Positions 9,446-19,626 of a stretch of DNA of 64,000 nucleotides are shown here, one piece after another (the stretch's first letter is position 1; each line of letters begins with the position of its first letter). The translations under genes and the position numbers were made by a program. The notes beneath the pieces were generated by a model. It ran no database searches. It was not told where the DNA came from and worked only from the letters and a program-made list of their open reading frames with translations. The stretch spans positions 372,001 to 436,000 of the forward strand of contig JANATG010000019.1 in NCBI GenBank assembly GCA_029449235.1. Direction: 5' to 3'. The stretch is from Linnemannia schmuckeri (lineage: Eukaryota > Mortierellomycota > Mortierellomycetes > Mortierellales > Mortierellaceae).

Positions 9446-12195
9446 TGCGAATGAGACTGTGATGATATGTAACACAAGTAGATGTATGAGTGAATGGAAG
9501 TGTGAGAGAAAAGAAAACAAAGGGAGGAGGAGGGGAGAAAGGTACGAGAGGGAGGAAAATGGAGGGAGGGAATTCAAGCAAAGTGTGGACTCTATTTATT
9601 ATTTGCAGGAGTGAAGTGAGCGAGTGAGGCGGATGCAACGTGGCACAACGAGATCTTTCTTCAATCTCAGAAGAAAAATGTGAGACACAAACGAGCAAAG
9701 CCCACGTCGCTCACTTTTATTTGTGGTACTACCCAATCAACATAGAGTGTTTATGTTGCCACCAACTCTATTCTACCATTTTACGTCAGCTACAAATCGT
9801 CTGCCTTAAGATGAAATATCTCCCACCCACGGGAATCAGACAAAAAGAGAGTGCAAAAGATATTAAATAAAACAATTGAAAGAAAAGCATATTCAACACA
9901 ACGTTACCTGGTAGGTATCCGATTTTTTTTATAATTCCGAAGTTGGTGGCAGGACTATTGTGGACAGGGTGCTGTAAAGCAGCTACCCTTTTAATTGACG
10001 AGGCTAAAATGTCACCTAGTGCCCTCGACAGCACATATTTCATGCTATCCAGACCTTGGAATAAAAAAAAAATTTCATTTTTCTATCCCTTCAAACATTT
10101 TTTCGACCGTCTTCCACAGGGCCTAGCGAATAAATGTTATTCTGGTAATCATTCCGGGATATTATCACCAAAGCCGCCAACTAGATACGAAAGAGATCAA
10201 TAGTCCTGAGGAGATCTGCTAGATTGTAAACGAATATCAAGTTCTTGCTCACTGGCCGCCACATGGTCCAGATATTGGCATATCTCATCATGTCGCTGTT
10301 GGTTGAAATGACAATATCGTTACACTACATGGGGTTATCTTGCAGAACGGATGGCGTCAAAACTCTGGTAAACGAAACCACCAATTCCTCTGTTGACTGC
10401 TTCGAATGCTTCTTCGATAAACCTGAACGGAACACTAGCGTAACCGTACCAGTGTGGCTAAAGAGGATGATATTTCACAAGAATTTCGCCCGACGAAAAC
10501 GACCAATAAATATTGGAGCTTTTATCGAGAGTGGTTTCTGAGACGTGGTCCAAGTAGATCATATGCATTCTCGAGGGCGACCAAGACCATTCTTCCCATT
10601 GCTGAGGCCGCGGAATATCTGAAACCTCTATGAACGAACCCAAGAGGAGTTGCAATGGTAATGGCAATTAATGTCAGTAATGTGAAAAAAAAAATTCACT
10701 CGCATGGTCCAAACGATTAAGCGCTAGAGAGCCGGTAAGAGGTGAAGATCAATACAGGATGATACGATACAGGTAGAATTATGCATATAGTAATTCTAAC
10801 TGTCAAGATCAACGACTTTTAGCTACACTTACAGAAAGGACTGAAGGGAGCAAGGAGTAGAACGTAGGGACCGATGAGAGCGAGGAGTGGAGCGTGATAA
10901 AGATTTAGTGTTCTCCGTCCCTCAGTATTTATAATACCGATGCTTCACTTGCAATGTATGGAGTGCAAAAAGCACAGATAGGAGAGTATGACATTTTCTG
11001 TTACGAATCCTATCAAATATTCGATAGAACGCAACGGTTACAACTCTGGATAATCTTGAAAAGCTCTCAACTTGCATAAAAGCAAATCCATCCTGAGCAT
11101 AACCGCTGTTGTAGTCGAGTCGAGCTGAGGATAAGCTTTGTTCTGGAGCAAACCAAGACCTCTTAAACAATGCACTCTATGTTGGAGAATCATCCTAGTC
11201 GTATTGGTGCTATCATAATGGTGGTCTACTGATGTGAGTACAAGTGAACATGTGAACCAATATTTGGAAAGCAGCTAATGTATTATCCCTTTTGACGTTT
11301 GAAATTGTCGTACTTGTCGTAGAAGCGCAGCGAATTTTTTTACTGCGCCATTCATTTGAATTCTGTTCTAAGCTAAACCATGTCTACTCGTTCTTTGATT
11401 TGAATACTACTCTCCTCAACCCCTCAATTTCGCGTTTTCCCTGATCGGGTGCGAAGGGGTGAGCACTTCGAGAGTGCGGTCGAACTTCACCTCCCTCCCC
11501 ATCCTCATCCTCCCTATACTCTTTCTCCTCCTCATCCTTCCCATCCCCATCCTCTTCCTCCTCACCCTCTTCTTCACCCTCTTCCTCTCCATCCTCCTCC
11601 TCGTCCATGCCCACATCCTCCCTCTCTTCCCTGCCTTCTTCATGCTATAATATCAGCCAGTTCCAAAAAACGTCAAAATTGCTGCAAAGGAGTGATGAAA
11701 TCGTTTTCTAATGCTTAGCTATCTAAAATTTAAGTGCGCACTTTTACGCCACACCATGACACATTATTGCTGTACCTGCATGTTTTGTTCAAGCTGTACA
11801 GCAACATCAAATGTCAAAAGGGATATTGGATAGTATAGAATATTTGGAGAGCCGCTCACACTCACAAAGGGCTCTGACCCGCCTTACATATTTTCTTTAG
11901 AATTTATCAATTACAGGAGTTTCACTTACAAATATTCACACGGTAAGAGTCATCATAGAATCTGACAAAGTATTTAAACACAGCAAAGTAATCATGTCAA
12001 CTCATCTTCACCCCAGGCTCCCTACTTCGATTTCACCTTAATATCTCTGCCATAACCAACGGCCCAGGATACAGAAGTAAGTATGTGAGAGAGGTTGAAC
12101 TCCTCCTATGAAAGATTATATATAAAAGAATGTGAAAAAGCAAGATATGTCATGCGACAGTGAATCTAACTTTGTGAAATTTCGTATTGAAAGAT
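9446..12195. other. Gene-poor region with decayed reading frames
   Basis: No intact gene recognised over about 2.7 kb. On the minus strand around 10200-10690, stretches of plausible protein (for example HWYGYASVPFRFIEEAFEAV and NDIVISTNSDMMRYANIW) sit in different frames broken by stop codons, and 10922-11170 holds another short frame. These look like remnants of one or more dead genes. The family could not be identified. Confidence 0.4.
11384..11650 (-). other. Acidic low-complexity open frame, possible exon remnant
   Basis: A minus-strand frame of GAG/GAT-rich repeats (EEEDGEEEGEEEGEEEEDGD) ending in a less repetitive tail (RPHSRSAHPFAPDQGKREIE). It is preceded by ATTATAG, which could be a splice acceptor, but no partner exon is visible upstream. 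The plus strand of the same stretch is a CCTCATCCC-type pyrimidine repeat. Could be the last exon of a lost gene or simply a coding-looking repeat. Confidence 0.2.
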
Positions 12196-12633
12196 ATGCA
12201 GAATCACATACCTACCCGACTGCAACATGTACAGTTGCAGGATGTACGAAACTATGTCGCGGTTGCCAACAGATGCTCGTCGACCTATTTGGAGTATATC
12301 TCTTACGAAGAATGTGCTTCGATAAAAAAAATTCTGGAGGCTTGCACTGAGAGAGGGGACTTTATTCAACTTCTCGCGCTGAGTGCAGAATTTCAGGAGT
12401 CATTAACCACCGCCATCAAGTTGTTCTATAAACACACCGATGTAACACCACCTGCTAACGACAGAATAGGCCGAATCAACAGTATGATTGTTAGTTTGCT
12501 GGATCCATCTGACAAGAAGTGGGGTTACAATATGTCCGTTGTGAAGCGGGGTGGATTTCGGGATCAGGAGGTGGTGAAGACAGTTCTTAATTTCTTGAAC
12601 CAGTCTGAGCAAATTGAGCTAGAGCAAGAATAA
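12196..12633 (+). CDS. Hypothetical protein, 145 residues
   Basis: An open frame starting MQNHIPTRLQ, with non-repetitive, mostly helical-looking composition (YISYEECASIKKILEACTER, EFQESLTTAIKLFYKHTD, INSMIVSLLDPSDKKWGYN) and ending ELEQE. A TATATATAAAAG motif lies 70-80 bp upstream and AATAAA occurs at 12760. An ATG at 12147 in another frame opens an overlapping Cys-containing frame, so the true 5' exon may differ or the gene may be frameshifted. I do not recognise the product. It sits in relic-rich DNA immediately before a 25S rRNA fragment, which lowers the chance that it is a conserved gene. Confidence 0.4.
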   Translation: MQNHIPTRLQHVQLQDVRNYVAVANRCSSTYLEYISYEECASIKKILEACTERGDFIQLLALSAEFQESLTTAIKLFYKHTDVTPPANDRIGRINSMIVSLLDPSDKKWGYNMSVVKRGGFRDQEVVKTVLNFLNQSEQIELEQE

Positions 12634-12920
12634 ACAGTGTTCTTATATCCGCACCCCTGCTTCCCTTGGACAAATAGTTAGTGTTCAGTCACTCTGACGC
12701 CAATCACTATCTTCACTTATCACCATATTATTTGGTTTACTCCTGCAACTATTATATTCAATAAAACCAATCCTAAAGTACTCTACAACTTACACTGTGT
12801 CAGTACTCAGTATATTATGAGCCAGAGTGTAGTACATCAATTGAACGCGTTAACTATAGCCTAGAGAGAGAAAAGATGATAGTGATTAACTGGATCCGCG
12901 AGTGTGGCATATAAGAGGCG

Positions 12921-12961
12921 TACCACCTGGCTTGTGGCAGCCAAGCGTTCATAGCGACGTT

Positions 12962-12997
<36 letters not shown>

Positions 12998-13056
12998 ACT
13001 GAAGCAGAATTCAGTAAGCGTTGGATTGTTCACCCACTAATAGGGAACAAGGCCTG

Positions 13057-13089
<33 letters not shown>

Positions 13090-13494
13090 TCCTACTGATG
13101 AAATGTTGTTGCGATAGTAATGAACTTAGTACAGGAGGACCCGTTAATTCAGATAATTGGTATTTGGGCCTGCCTGAGCAGGCAATGCCCCAAGCTATCA
13201 TCCGTTGGGTTATGGCTGAACGCCTCTAAGTTAAAGCCCGTGCTAGAACGTGACGGTTACCGTCTTGGCCATTTTTACTTGAATACGAATAGACCTACGG
13301 TCCAGAATCATACCAACGTGGGGTCATGTTGGAGAGCGGAAAGGCTTTGTAAGGTTCCTGCTAATGTTAATTTCAAATATTGAAAGAGATAAATCCATTG
13401 CAGACGATTTTAATTGAACGGGGTATTGTAAGCAGTAGAGTAGCCTTGTTGCTACGATCTGCTGAGATTAAGCCCATTGTTCTATAGATTTGTT
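12921..13494 (+). rRNA. 3' fragment of 25S/28S rRNA, degenerate
   Basis: About 570 nt aligning by eye with the 3' end of fungal large-subunit rRNA: GGCTTGTGGCAGCCAAGCG, CGATGTCGGCTCTTCCTATC, GGATTGTTCACCCACTAATA, AGACCGTCGTGAGACAGG, GGCTGAACGCCTCTAAGT, and the last block GGGGTATTGTAAGCAGTAGA through CTGCTGAGATTAAGCC. It stops where 25S rRNA ends. No 5' part, ITS or 18S is present. The sarcin-ricin loop at 13129-13142 reads AGTACAGGAGGACC instead of the universal AGTACGAGAGGACC, and other invariant positions differ, so this copy cannot be functional. It is a dispersed rRNA pseudogene, not an rDNA unit. Confidence 0.88.
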
Positions 13495-13701
13495 CGAAAG
13501 AACAACATCGCCTTTTCTTTTCTATTCTCTTTATTTTAGTGCTGTGAGCAGAAAAAAATCGAGCAACGAGCGAGCACGAGCGGCAAACAAACCGATCATA
13601 GTTATTTTGTTTGCTTGCTCGGGAGTAGTGTGGTGATTTAGAGTGGCTTAGCTTCTGGTGGCCATTTGACTATTTTACGCATTTGCTTGCGAGTGTCTGG
13701 A

Positions 13702-13834
13702 AAAGCACCTTTCTTTCCACGATACGAGCAGGTAGGCACTATCCCCTTTTGACCATTGGCAGCAGTAGTAGTTTCTAGTCTTTGGAGAATAGCTATTGAC
13801 ATAAAGCACCTTTCTTTCCATGATACGAGCAGGT
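13702..13834. repeat. 32-bp direct repeat pair
   Basis: Copies at 13702-13733 and 13803-13834, identical apart from one base (CTTTCTTTCCACGATACGAG versus CTTTCTTTCCATGATACGAG), offset 101 bp. They lie just downstream of the 25S relic and before a (CA)/(TA) microsatellite at about 13871-13903. Confidence 0.7.
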
Positions 13835-14939
13835 CCTGAGAGTCATCTTTATTTGCGATACTAAGAAGGGACACACACACATATATATACATACACACAC
13901 ACCTTTTTCCTTGTCTGCCCGCTATCTGAGTTATGGCCGTTGATCCTGGAGACACACCCTCGAACACAGGGGCTGTAGAGGGGAACTCCACCTTTCCTTC
14001 TCCCTCTTCCTCGATGAGTGATCATATCACACCCGGCACTGACCCCAACGCCTCGGCCAGCCAAGAACAACTCCCCTCAAGACCCCCACACTTCAAAAAT
14101 CATGTGAGATATTTGTTGGAATGAGAAGGCCGTGGGAGGACTATTAAGGAGCAGAGTGACGAAACAAAGAGGGGAATTGGAGTTGTTGAGGTAGAGTTCG
14201 AGAAGGACAAGTGTGAAGATAATACAGAGAAAGATGAACATCCAATACAGGAAGGACATTCCAAAAGGAGACAGATATGAAGAGGACAACTTTATGAGAG
14301 AAAAGGGACAAAAAAAGTAAGGAACTGTCTAGGGCTAAGCTAGCTATCTTATAGGAGATCGGGAGTTGGGAGAGATCGTCTATGCTAAGAGTCATATCTA
14401 TGGAGGTTCAGGAATGGACTGGGAGCGATGGTAGCTACTTGAGAGCGATGGTAACTACCTAAGATAGATGGAGGTCGGCGCCGTATGTGAGCACGACCTT
14501 TTACGAGATCCTAGCAAGAGTATCTAAGTGGTGGCTTAGACGCACCAAACGCTGCATATTTCATAGGTGATGTTACTCAGGGAGAGGGTCAAAGGCCAGA
14601 GTTGTAGGGCCACTATTAAGTCCTCAATTGGTACGGGGGTAGTGATAATAGTGTCCTAAGGAACCACACGAAACGATACACTGCAGCGCGCCAGCGAAAC
14701 TCTTGTCAGTACTGCTCACGTCCAAGAAGTGATGTGTAAAAGGACAAAGAGCAGACAAGGGGGCTGGGCGCACTACTAATACTATGTCTACAAAGATTAT
14801 GACTGCTAATCTAAGGCGTCGCCACAGCTGTCTAGCCACCACCTTATTTTGCAACAGTGAGAGCAGCCGAGCAAATGCTCAAGCAAGCGAGCAAAAGACT
14901 AAAGAAAAATCCGCTCGCTCCAACTTCTGCTTTTTTTGC
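13835..14939. other. Non-coding stretch with small open frames
   Basis: After the CA/TA microsatellite a short frame at 13933-14124 reads MAVDPGDTPSNTGAVEGN and onwards, 63 codons, with no recognisable family. A short tandem duplication of GAGCGATGGTAGCTACTT type is at about 14422-14461. Nothing else could be supported. Confidence 0.35.
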
Positions 14940-15150
14940 AGTATCCCTTGCTATTCATGCCGGCATCCCTTGATCTTTTCCTAGCATCCCTTGACTTTTT
15001 CTTGTCCCTCCTCTTCATGCCTTGGTTGATATCATCCCTTGATATTTTTTTATGCCTTGGTCTTTTTCTTGTTCATCCCTTAGACTTTTTTCATCCCTTG
15101 GTCTTTTCCATCCCTTGGACTTTTATCACTTTGTCTTTTGTTATCCCTTT
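14940..15150 (+). repeat. Degenerate CCCTTGAT-T-run tandem array, first block
   Basis: Repeated units of the form ATCCCTTGATCTTTTCCT / ATCCCTTGACTTTTT / ATCCCTTGGTCTTTTCC, about 15-25 bp each and imperfectly spaced. The block ends beside the antisense 25S fragment. Confidence 0.75.
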
Positions 15151-15162
15151 TTCTTTCTTACG

Positions 15163-15287
15163 TCTATTAGTGAGTGAACAATCCAATGCTTTCTGAATTC
15201 TGCTTCAGTATGATAGGAAGAGCCAACATCGAAGGCCGAAAGCAACGCCGCTATGAACGCTTGGCTGCCACTAGCCAATTATCGTTC
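15163..15287 (-). rRNA. Second 25S/28S rRNA fragment, antisense
   Basis: Read on the minus strand this stretch gives GATAATTGGCTAGTGGCAGC, CAAGCGTTCATAGCGGCGTT, GGCTCTTCCTATCATACTGA, AGCAGAATTCAG and TTGTTCACTCACTAATAG. That is the same part of large-subunit rRNA as the 5' portion of the fragment at 12921, but with its own substitutions. About 125 nt, a pseudogene fragment. It is flanked on both sides by the CCCTTGAT arrays. Confidence 0.8.
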
Positions 15288-15529
15288 TACAAGATCACCT
15301 TCAATCAGCGTGTTTCGGAAACCGAAGAAGGTTGGTAGGCTTTTTTTTTTTTTTTACCAAGGTAGTGATGGGTCGTCTGTGACGACATGTCAATTTTATC
15401 CAATTGTAAGAAGGTTGTTAGGCTTCGCGTTGATGAAAATTTCCTACTCCAACCAAGCCATGGGTCTACTATCACGTGATATTTCGGCACCCATGGTCTT
15501 ACCAGTGTCCCTGAATTTTTCCCATTCCT

Positions 15530-15840
15530 TCATCCCTTAAATGTTGCCCTTTGATGCTGTTTTTTGATATTGTCCATTCATTGGCGCTGTCCCTTGACGT
15601 TGTCCCTTGATTTTTATGTCTTGATGCTGTCTCTTGATGCTGTGCCTTGATGCTGTGCCTTGATGCTGCCTTCCGCAGTGATTGTATCCGGATCTTTTTT
15701 GTCGTTTCTCCTCTGTGATCTCTATCATCTCTGCTTCGCATCGTTTCTCTCTCTCTTTTTATTTTTTTGGCCCCTTGATCCCTTGATTTTTTTTCCTCAT
15801 CCCTTGATTTTCTCTTCTCGTCCTTTGATCTCACCCCTTC
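15530..15840 (+). repeat. Degenerate TGATGCTGTCCCTTGA array, second block
   Basis: Units such as TGATGCTGTCTCTTGA, TGATGCTGTGCCTTGA and GACGTTGTCCCTTGAT, followed by CCCCTTGATCCCTTGATTTT-type units. Related to the block at 14940 through the shared CCCTTGAT core. The minus strand translates as an SRD/KR-rich frame, which I take to be a by-product of the repeat. Confidence 0.75.
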
Positions 15841-16354
15841 CTTTGGTTTGGCTGTCCTTGCTTGCAGACACCTCTGATCCTACATTTTTGAGCTATTTCT
15901 CCGACTATGATCTGATTTTTCTTTTTATCATTCTACTGTCGCATTGTCCATGCTTGGCCCCCTGTGTGTCTGATCCACCTAAAAATTGTACCTTCCTTGA
16001 TCGATTTCTGGTCCTTACGCGTTGTACTTGTTTCTCTTATAAAGCTTTCCTTAACTGTCTTGCCATCCCTCCTTAGCTTTTGTAACCTCCCTCTTCTTTA
16101 TGGCCCTGGAAATCTGTAAGCCTGTTTAACTATCTCGCAGCAATTGATGATTTGAATACTAGAAAAGTAGTATGCTCTATCTTTACAACTATATCTTTAA
16201 GTTCTTATTCATTATGATTCTCCTCGGAGGTGTGTGGTTTTTAGCCGACATGGTCTTGCAGGAACGTTATTTTGCTGCTATGCATGATCCTCCCGCTCGG
16301 GTATTTTCCTTGTTGCTAAAGATGAACCAATAATTAGAACGAGAAATGTTGGCC
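15841..16354. other. Intergenic, upstream of the secreted protein gene
   Basis: Pyrimidine-rich DNA downstream of the repeat block. No gene or regulatory site other than the TATA box at 16355 could be supported. Confidence 0.4.
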
Positions 16355-16361
16355 TATAAAA
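16355..16361 (+). promoter_or_regulatory. TATA box of the secreted protein gene
   Basis: TATAAAA, 160 bp upstream of the start at 16515. The in-frame ATG at 16365 lies inside the expected promoter, before transcription would start, which decides for the later start. Confidence 0.6.
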
Positions 16362-16514
16362 TGAGTGACATTTTCATATTTTCATTTCAGAACCAGAACT
16401 CAATCCCATCTCTTCAAGATTCAAGACGCACAACGACACTCACAAGAACCCCCTCTTTCAAGCAGTCTCAAGAACCGTCTCTACCCAGTGCACCAACAAC
16501 CGCCTACCTTTACC

Positions 16515-17489
16515 ATGCTACCTCGAATCCTCTTTGTCATGCTGCTTGTATGCTTATGCCTCGGACTAGCAGCTGCTCAAGAAGAGGAGGAGGAAGACGT
16601 ACCTCCAGAGGTGGTGTACAAGGGCAACAAGGGATATGAAGGCCTGAAGGCATATCTGGCCAGAGACCTCGATGTGGAGATGTTTCGAAAAAATGGCAAG
16701 TCAAGCGCCTCCGGCTTTATCTACCGCAAGAATGGAGACCAACCGGCTGATAGCGCTTGCTATTCATTGGGAACAATGGCATACCAGGACGCAAAGGGCA
16801 ATCTCCCAACCCGCGACAACGTTTGCACTACGCCTCTAGCTCCGGAAAGGGAGGGGTTTACTCCGACGTGCGCATACACGAGCTTGAATGTCAAGGCGAG
16901 GTTTCGAAGGACCATGATTGAGCACAAGCACTGCGCTGCGGAGAGCGAGAAGGCCATACAGACGAAACAGAAGACGACCAAGGTGACGGCCAACGTCCAA
17001 GTCAAAGCAACCGCTTCTCTCATGTTCGAAATCGGATTCTACAAGTCTAAAGTTGGAGGCAGTGCTTCACTCGAGTTAACCGCCGGCGCCAGTATTGAAG
17101 ATTCCATTCAGTACACGAAATCACAGGAGACAACCATGAGTCGAGGACAGACGTTGTATTTGATTGGTGTATCGATCCAGATCATCACCACAGTCGACAA
17201 AATGGCGCTCACTGGCAAGGCAGCAGGAGGATGTACTACAACCAACAAGTTTTTCACAACCACCCCATACATTAGCACAGGTTTCCTTGTAGGAGAAGGC
17301 CGTAGCAAGGCTCAGTGGCTCGAACTGGAGCTTAAAGGAGGAGCCGCGACAAACCAGGCCGCGCCTAAGCCGGCTACCCCGTCAGGCTCTTTAAATAAGA
17401 GAACACTCCCCGACCCCGAGGACCCCGAGGATGTTTGCGAATACATCGATGACAATGGTGATTTCGTGGTCGAGCCATGCACAGACTAA
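16515..17489 (+). CDS. Secreted protein of unknown function, beta-patterned
   Basis: Single exon, 324 residues, start chosen at MLPRILFVML because it follows the TATA box and begins a clean signal peptide (LLVCLCLGLAAA, cleavage near AAAQ). The mature protein opens with an acidic run, then YKGNKGYEGLKAYLARDLDV. About six to eight cysteines are spread along it. The central part alternates polar and apolar residues over long strands (KVTANVQVKATASLMFEI, GGSASLELTAGASIEDS, TLYLIGVSIQIITTVDKM), with a Ser/Thr-rich hairpin-like turn. It ends in an acidic tail (DPEDPEDVCEYIDDNGDFVV). This pattern is seen in aerolysin-type beta-rich extracellular proteins but is not diagnostic, and I do not recognise a family. 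It is isolated between repeats and a pseudogene, so an accessory secreted protein is the safest description. Confidence 0.7.
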   Translation: MLPRILFVMLLVCLCLGLAAAQEEEEEDVPPEVVYKGNKGYEGLKAYLARDLDVEMFRKNGKSSASGFIYRKNGDQPADSACYSLGTMAYQDAKGNLPTRDNVCTTPLAPEREGFTPTCAYTSLNVKARFRRTMIEHKHCAAESEKAIQTKQKTTKVTANVQVKATASLMFEIGFYKSKVGGSASLELTAGASIEDSIQYTKSQETTMSRGQTLYLIGVSIQIITTVDKMALTGKAAGGCTTTNKFFTTTPYISTGFLVGEGRSKAQWLELELKGGAATNQAAPKPATPSGSLNKRTLPDPEDPEDVCEYIDDNGDFVVEPCTD

Positions 17490-17754
17490 TGTGTATGACA
17501 TCTCCTTGGTAGAATTTTTCAGCTTGATTTTACTCTGTCTTTTTTCATCAATCTCTTCTCATTCTTTATACGTATATACTGTAGTTGCCTCTTCCCCCTT
17601 CTGTTTGTTAGCGTTGTCAATACAGTATTTTTTAAATCAACATTCCAGTTGCCGTCTCTGAAATGTAAGAGGCCCTCCCTTTTTTTGCGCTCAATATCTT
17701 CCCTTTTTGGCGCGCAAATCCTTTAGTTCTTTCACTTATTTGGGTGCGCAACGT

Positions 17755-17800
<46 letters not shown>

Positions 17801-17882
17801 ACGCAACGCCCCCTTCCCCATTGGTTTTTAGTAATAAGTCAAACTTGTTTCTCTGATTCCAATCCAACATATAACGATTAAC
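17490..17882. other. Convergent spacer with T39 homopolymer
   Basis: 3' flanks of the secreted protein gene and the dynamin relic. Contains an uninterrupted 39-bp T run at 17758-17796 bracketed by similar GCGCAACGTC and ACGCAACGCC motifs. Confidence 0.6.
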
Positions 17883-19626
17883 TTAGGAAGAATTGAACAA
17901 AATGCTCTGAGCATCCGCTTCGCTGACTTGATCGGATAGTTCAAAGATTCGACTCTCTCGGCAAAGAGTTTCTGGATCACGAAGCTGAAATTTGCTCCTG
18001 TAAGCTTGGATTCTGTTATGTTTCCAGCAATTAATGTCTGAAATTCATTGCAAAACTTAGTAATAATAACCAGTCCCATGCTTGCTGGTTCTGCAGTTTC
18101 TTCCCGTAACATGTCGTCTGGATTGGCTAGCTCATCTTGGTACTGGATCAGTGTGTCTTGAATTTTTGTTTCGATCATTGGCAGGGTGTTACGGATATGG
18201 TGCGTAAGGATCTGATGGTCGAAGTGTTAGATAAAGGCATCCAAGTTAAAGCTATCCTGGATACGATGCATGTTTTGTAGTACCTACCATAGCCAATTTT
18301 TTTGACAAGTATAGAATACCACAATACTGGGCCTTAGCCTTATACGCAGCATGCTTTTCAAAGAATGAACGTTCTAATCTTAACGACTGGGAGATTGACT
18401 TCCCCGCGTCAATGTCGCGCTGGCTATGGTTAACGACAGAAACGTAACCTATTAAATTAAGCATAGCCCAAGGGTAATTGCCATTTAGTCTCAATGTGGT
18501 AATACCATGATATCAAGCTCGCACTACTCATCCATACCAAGGCGAAGTGGGATGACACGGCCAGCCAAGATATCAATGACGTCTGTTCCAGTGTCCCTAA
18601 ATATTATAGTTGGTGAACATAAATCGAGGAACATGTGAATACTAGGTCCACGATGGAATCTTTATACATTTCAACATGGACTTACATCAGGTCAATTTTG
18701 GTGAGGACACCTATACTTCTTGCTCCTTCTGGATCAACTTCTTTTGCCAACTTCATGCCATCCGAGTTTGATATATTGGTATTGGCAGGTGTCACAGCTA
18801 AGATTATGACATTAGGTCGAGTGATGTACTTGAGAATCATATCTTGAAGCTTCTTTTTGATATCTTTGGGTTGGTCTCCGACTGGCACCAATTATGTTTA
18901 TGAAATGTTGGACCTTGTTTAAATCTTTGTAAATTTACAGAATCTCAAAGTTTTTCCAATGCCATATCCTAGTCAATCCAGGTAAATCCACAAGTGTGAT
19001 GGTCAAAACATGAGAAGAAAATATGCGTAGATTGATCGGTAGTGGTGAGATTCCTGTTTTGTTTGAATGGTGCATTAGTCATACGGCTTAACTATACCTT
19101 TACTCACATGAGTCCTCGCTGTGATGTGCTGTATCCTACCACAATTTTTTCCAGTCTTTGTATCAGTCTCAAGTATAATCTCATCTCTGATCCGGCTGAA
19201 GTCAGTGTACTTTACACCAGGCCGATGCAAAAACTCGCCCCACTCCTCAGGTCCCTTTTTTTCATCGTTTGTGACGGTCACTGGTCATGGCCGATTAATC
19301 AATTGTAAAACCTGAGAGACGAACTGACATTAGGACTTTAGAGTTCTCCTTTGTGATCAATATACGCACGACAGTGACAAAATATACAAATGTATGTCAT
19401 GTATTGCACATGGAAAAGAGCAAGTGAATACCAAAGGGCGACGAGTGACAAGGCCAGGTCCACATGGCAAGAAGTTGCGGCCAACAATATTTTCGAGGAC
19501 AGAACTCTTTCCTGAAGACTGAGAACCGACAACAACAACTTGAGGCATGTCAAAAGGGTTAGGGATGCCAAATTCGGAGAAGGCATCTTGCAGCTTGCTT
19601 GTAATCTTATTGGCGGAGGTGTTCAT
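17883..19626 (-). pseudogene. Dynamin-superfamily GTPase pseudogene, C-terminally truncated
   Basis: Minus strand, from MNTSANKITSKLQDAFSEFG. The GTPase domain is recognisable: G1 GSQSSGKSSVLENIVGRNFL, VTRRPL/VLQLINRP, EWGEFLHRPGVKYTDF, LVDLPGLTR (G3), VPVGDQPKDI, GVLTKIDLM (G4), DTGTDVIDILAGRVIPLRLG, then stalk helices (THHIRNTLPMIETKIQDTL, MGLVIITKFCNEFQTLIAGN). Defects: an in-frame TGA at 19285-19287 right after VLQLINRP; the intron after DLPGLTR has neither a GT donor nor an AG acceptor (18899-18980); a one-base frame change near 17940; and the coding similarity stops within the stalk, at the conserved Asn/Ser/Thr-Gly stretch, so the rest of the stalk and the GED are missing. Several other introns are still intact, so it is a decayed genomic copy and not a retrocopy. 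Confidence 0.85.

Noticed and set aside
15499..15834. Minus-strand SRD/KR-rich frame of 111 codons
   Set aside because: Explained by translation of the CCCTTGAT-type repeat array.
16365..16514. Upstream in-frame ATG of the secreted protein
   Set aside because: It lies only a few bases after the TATA box and would bury the signal peptide.
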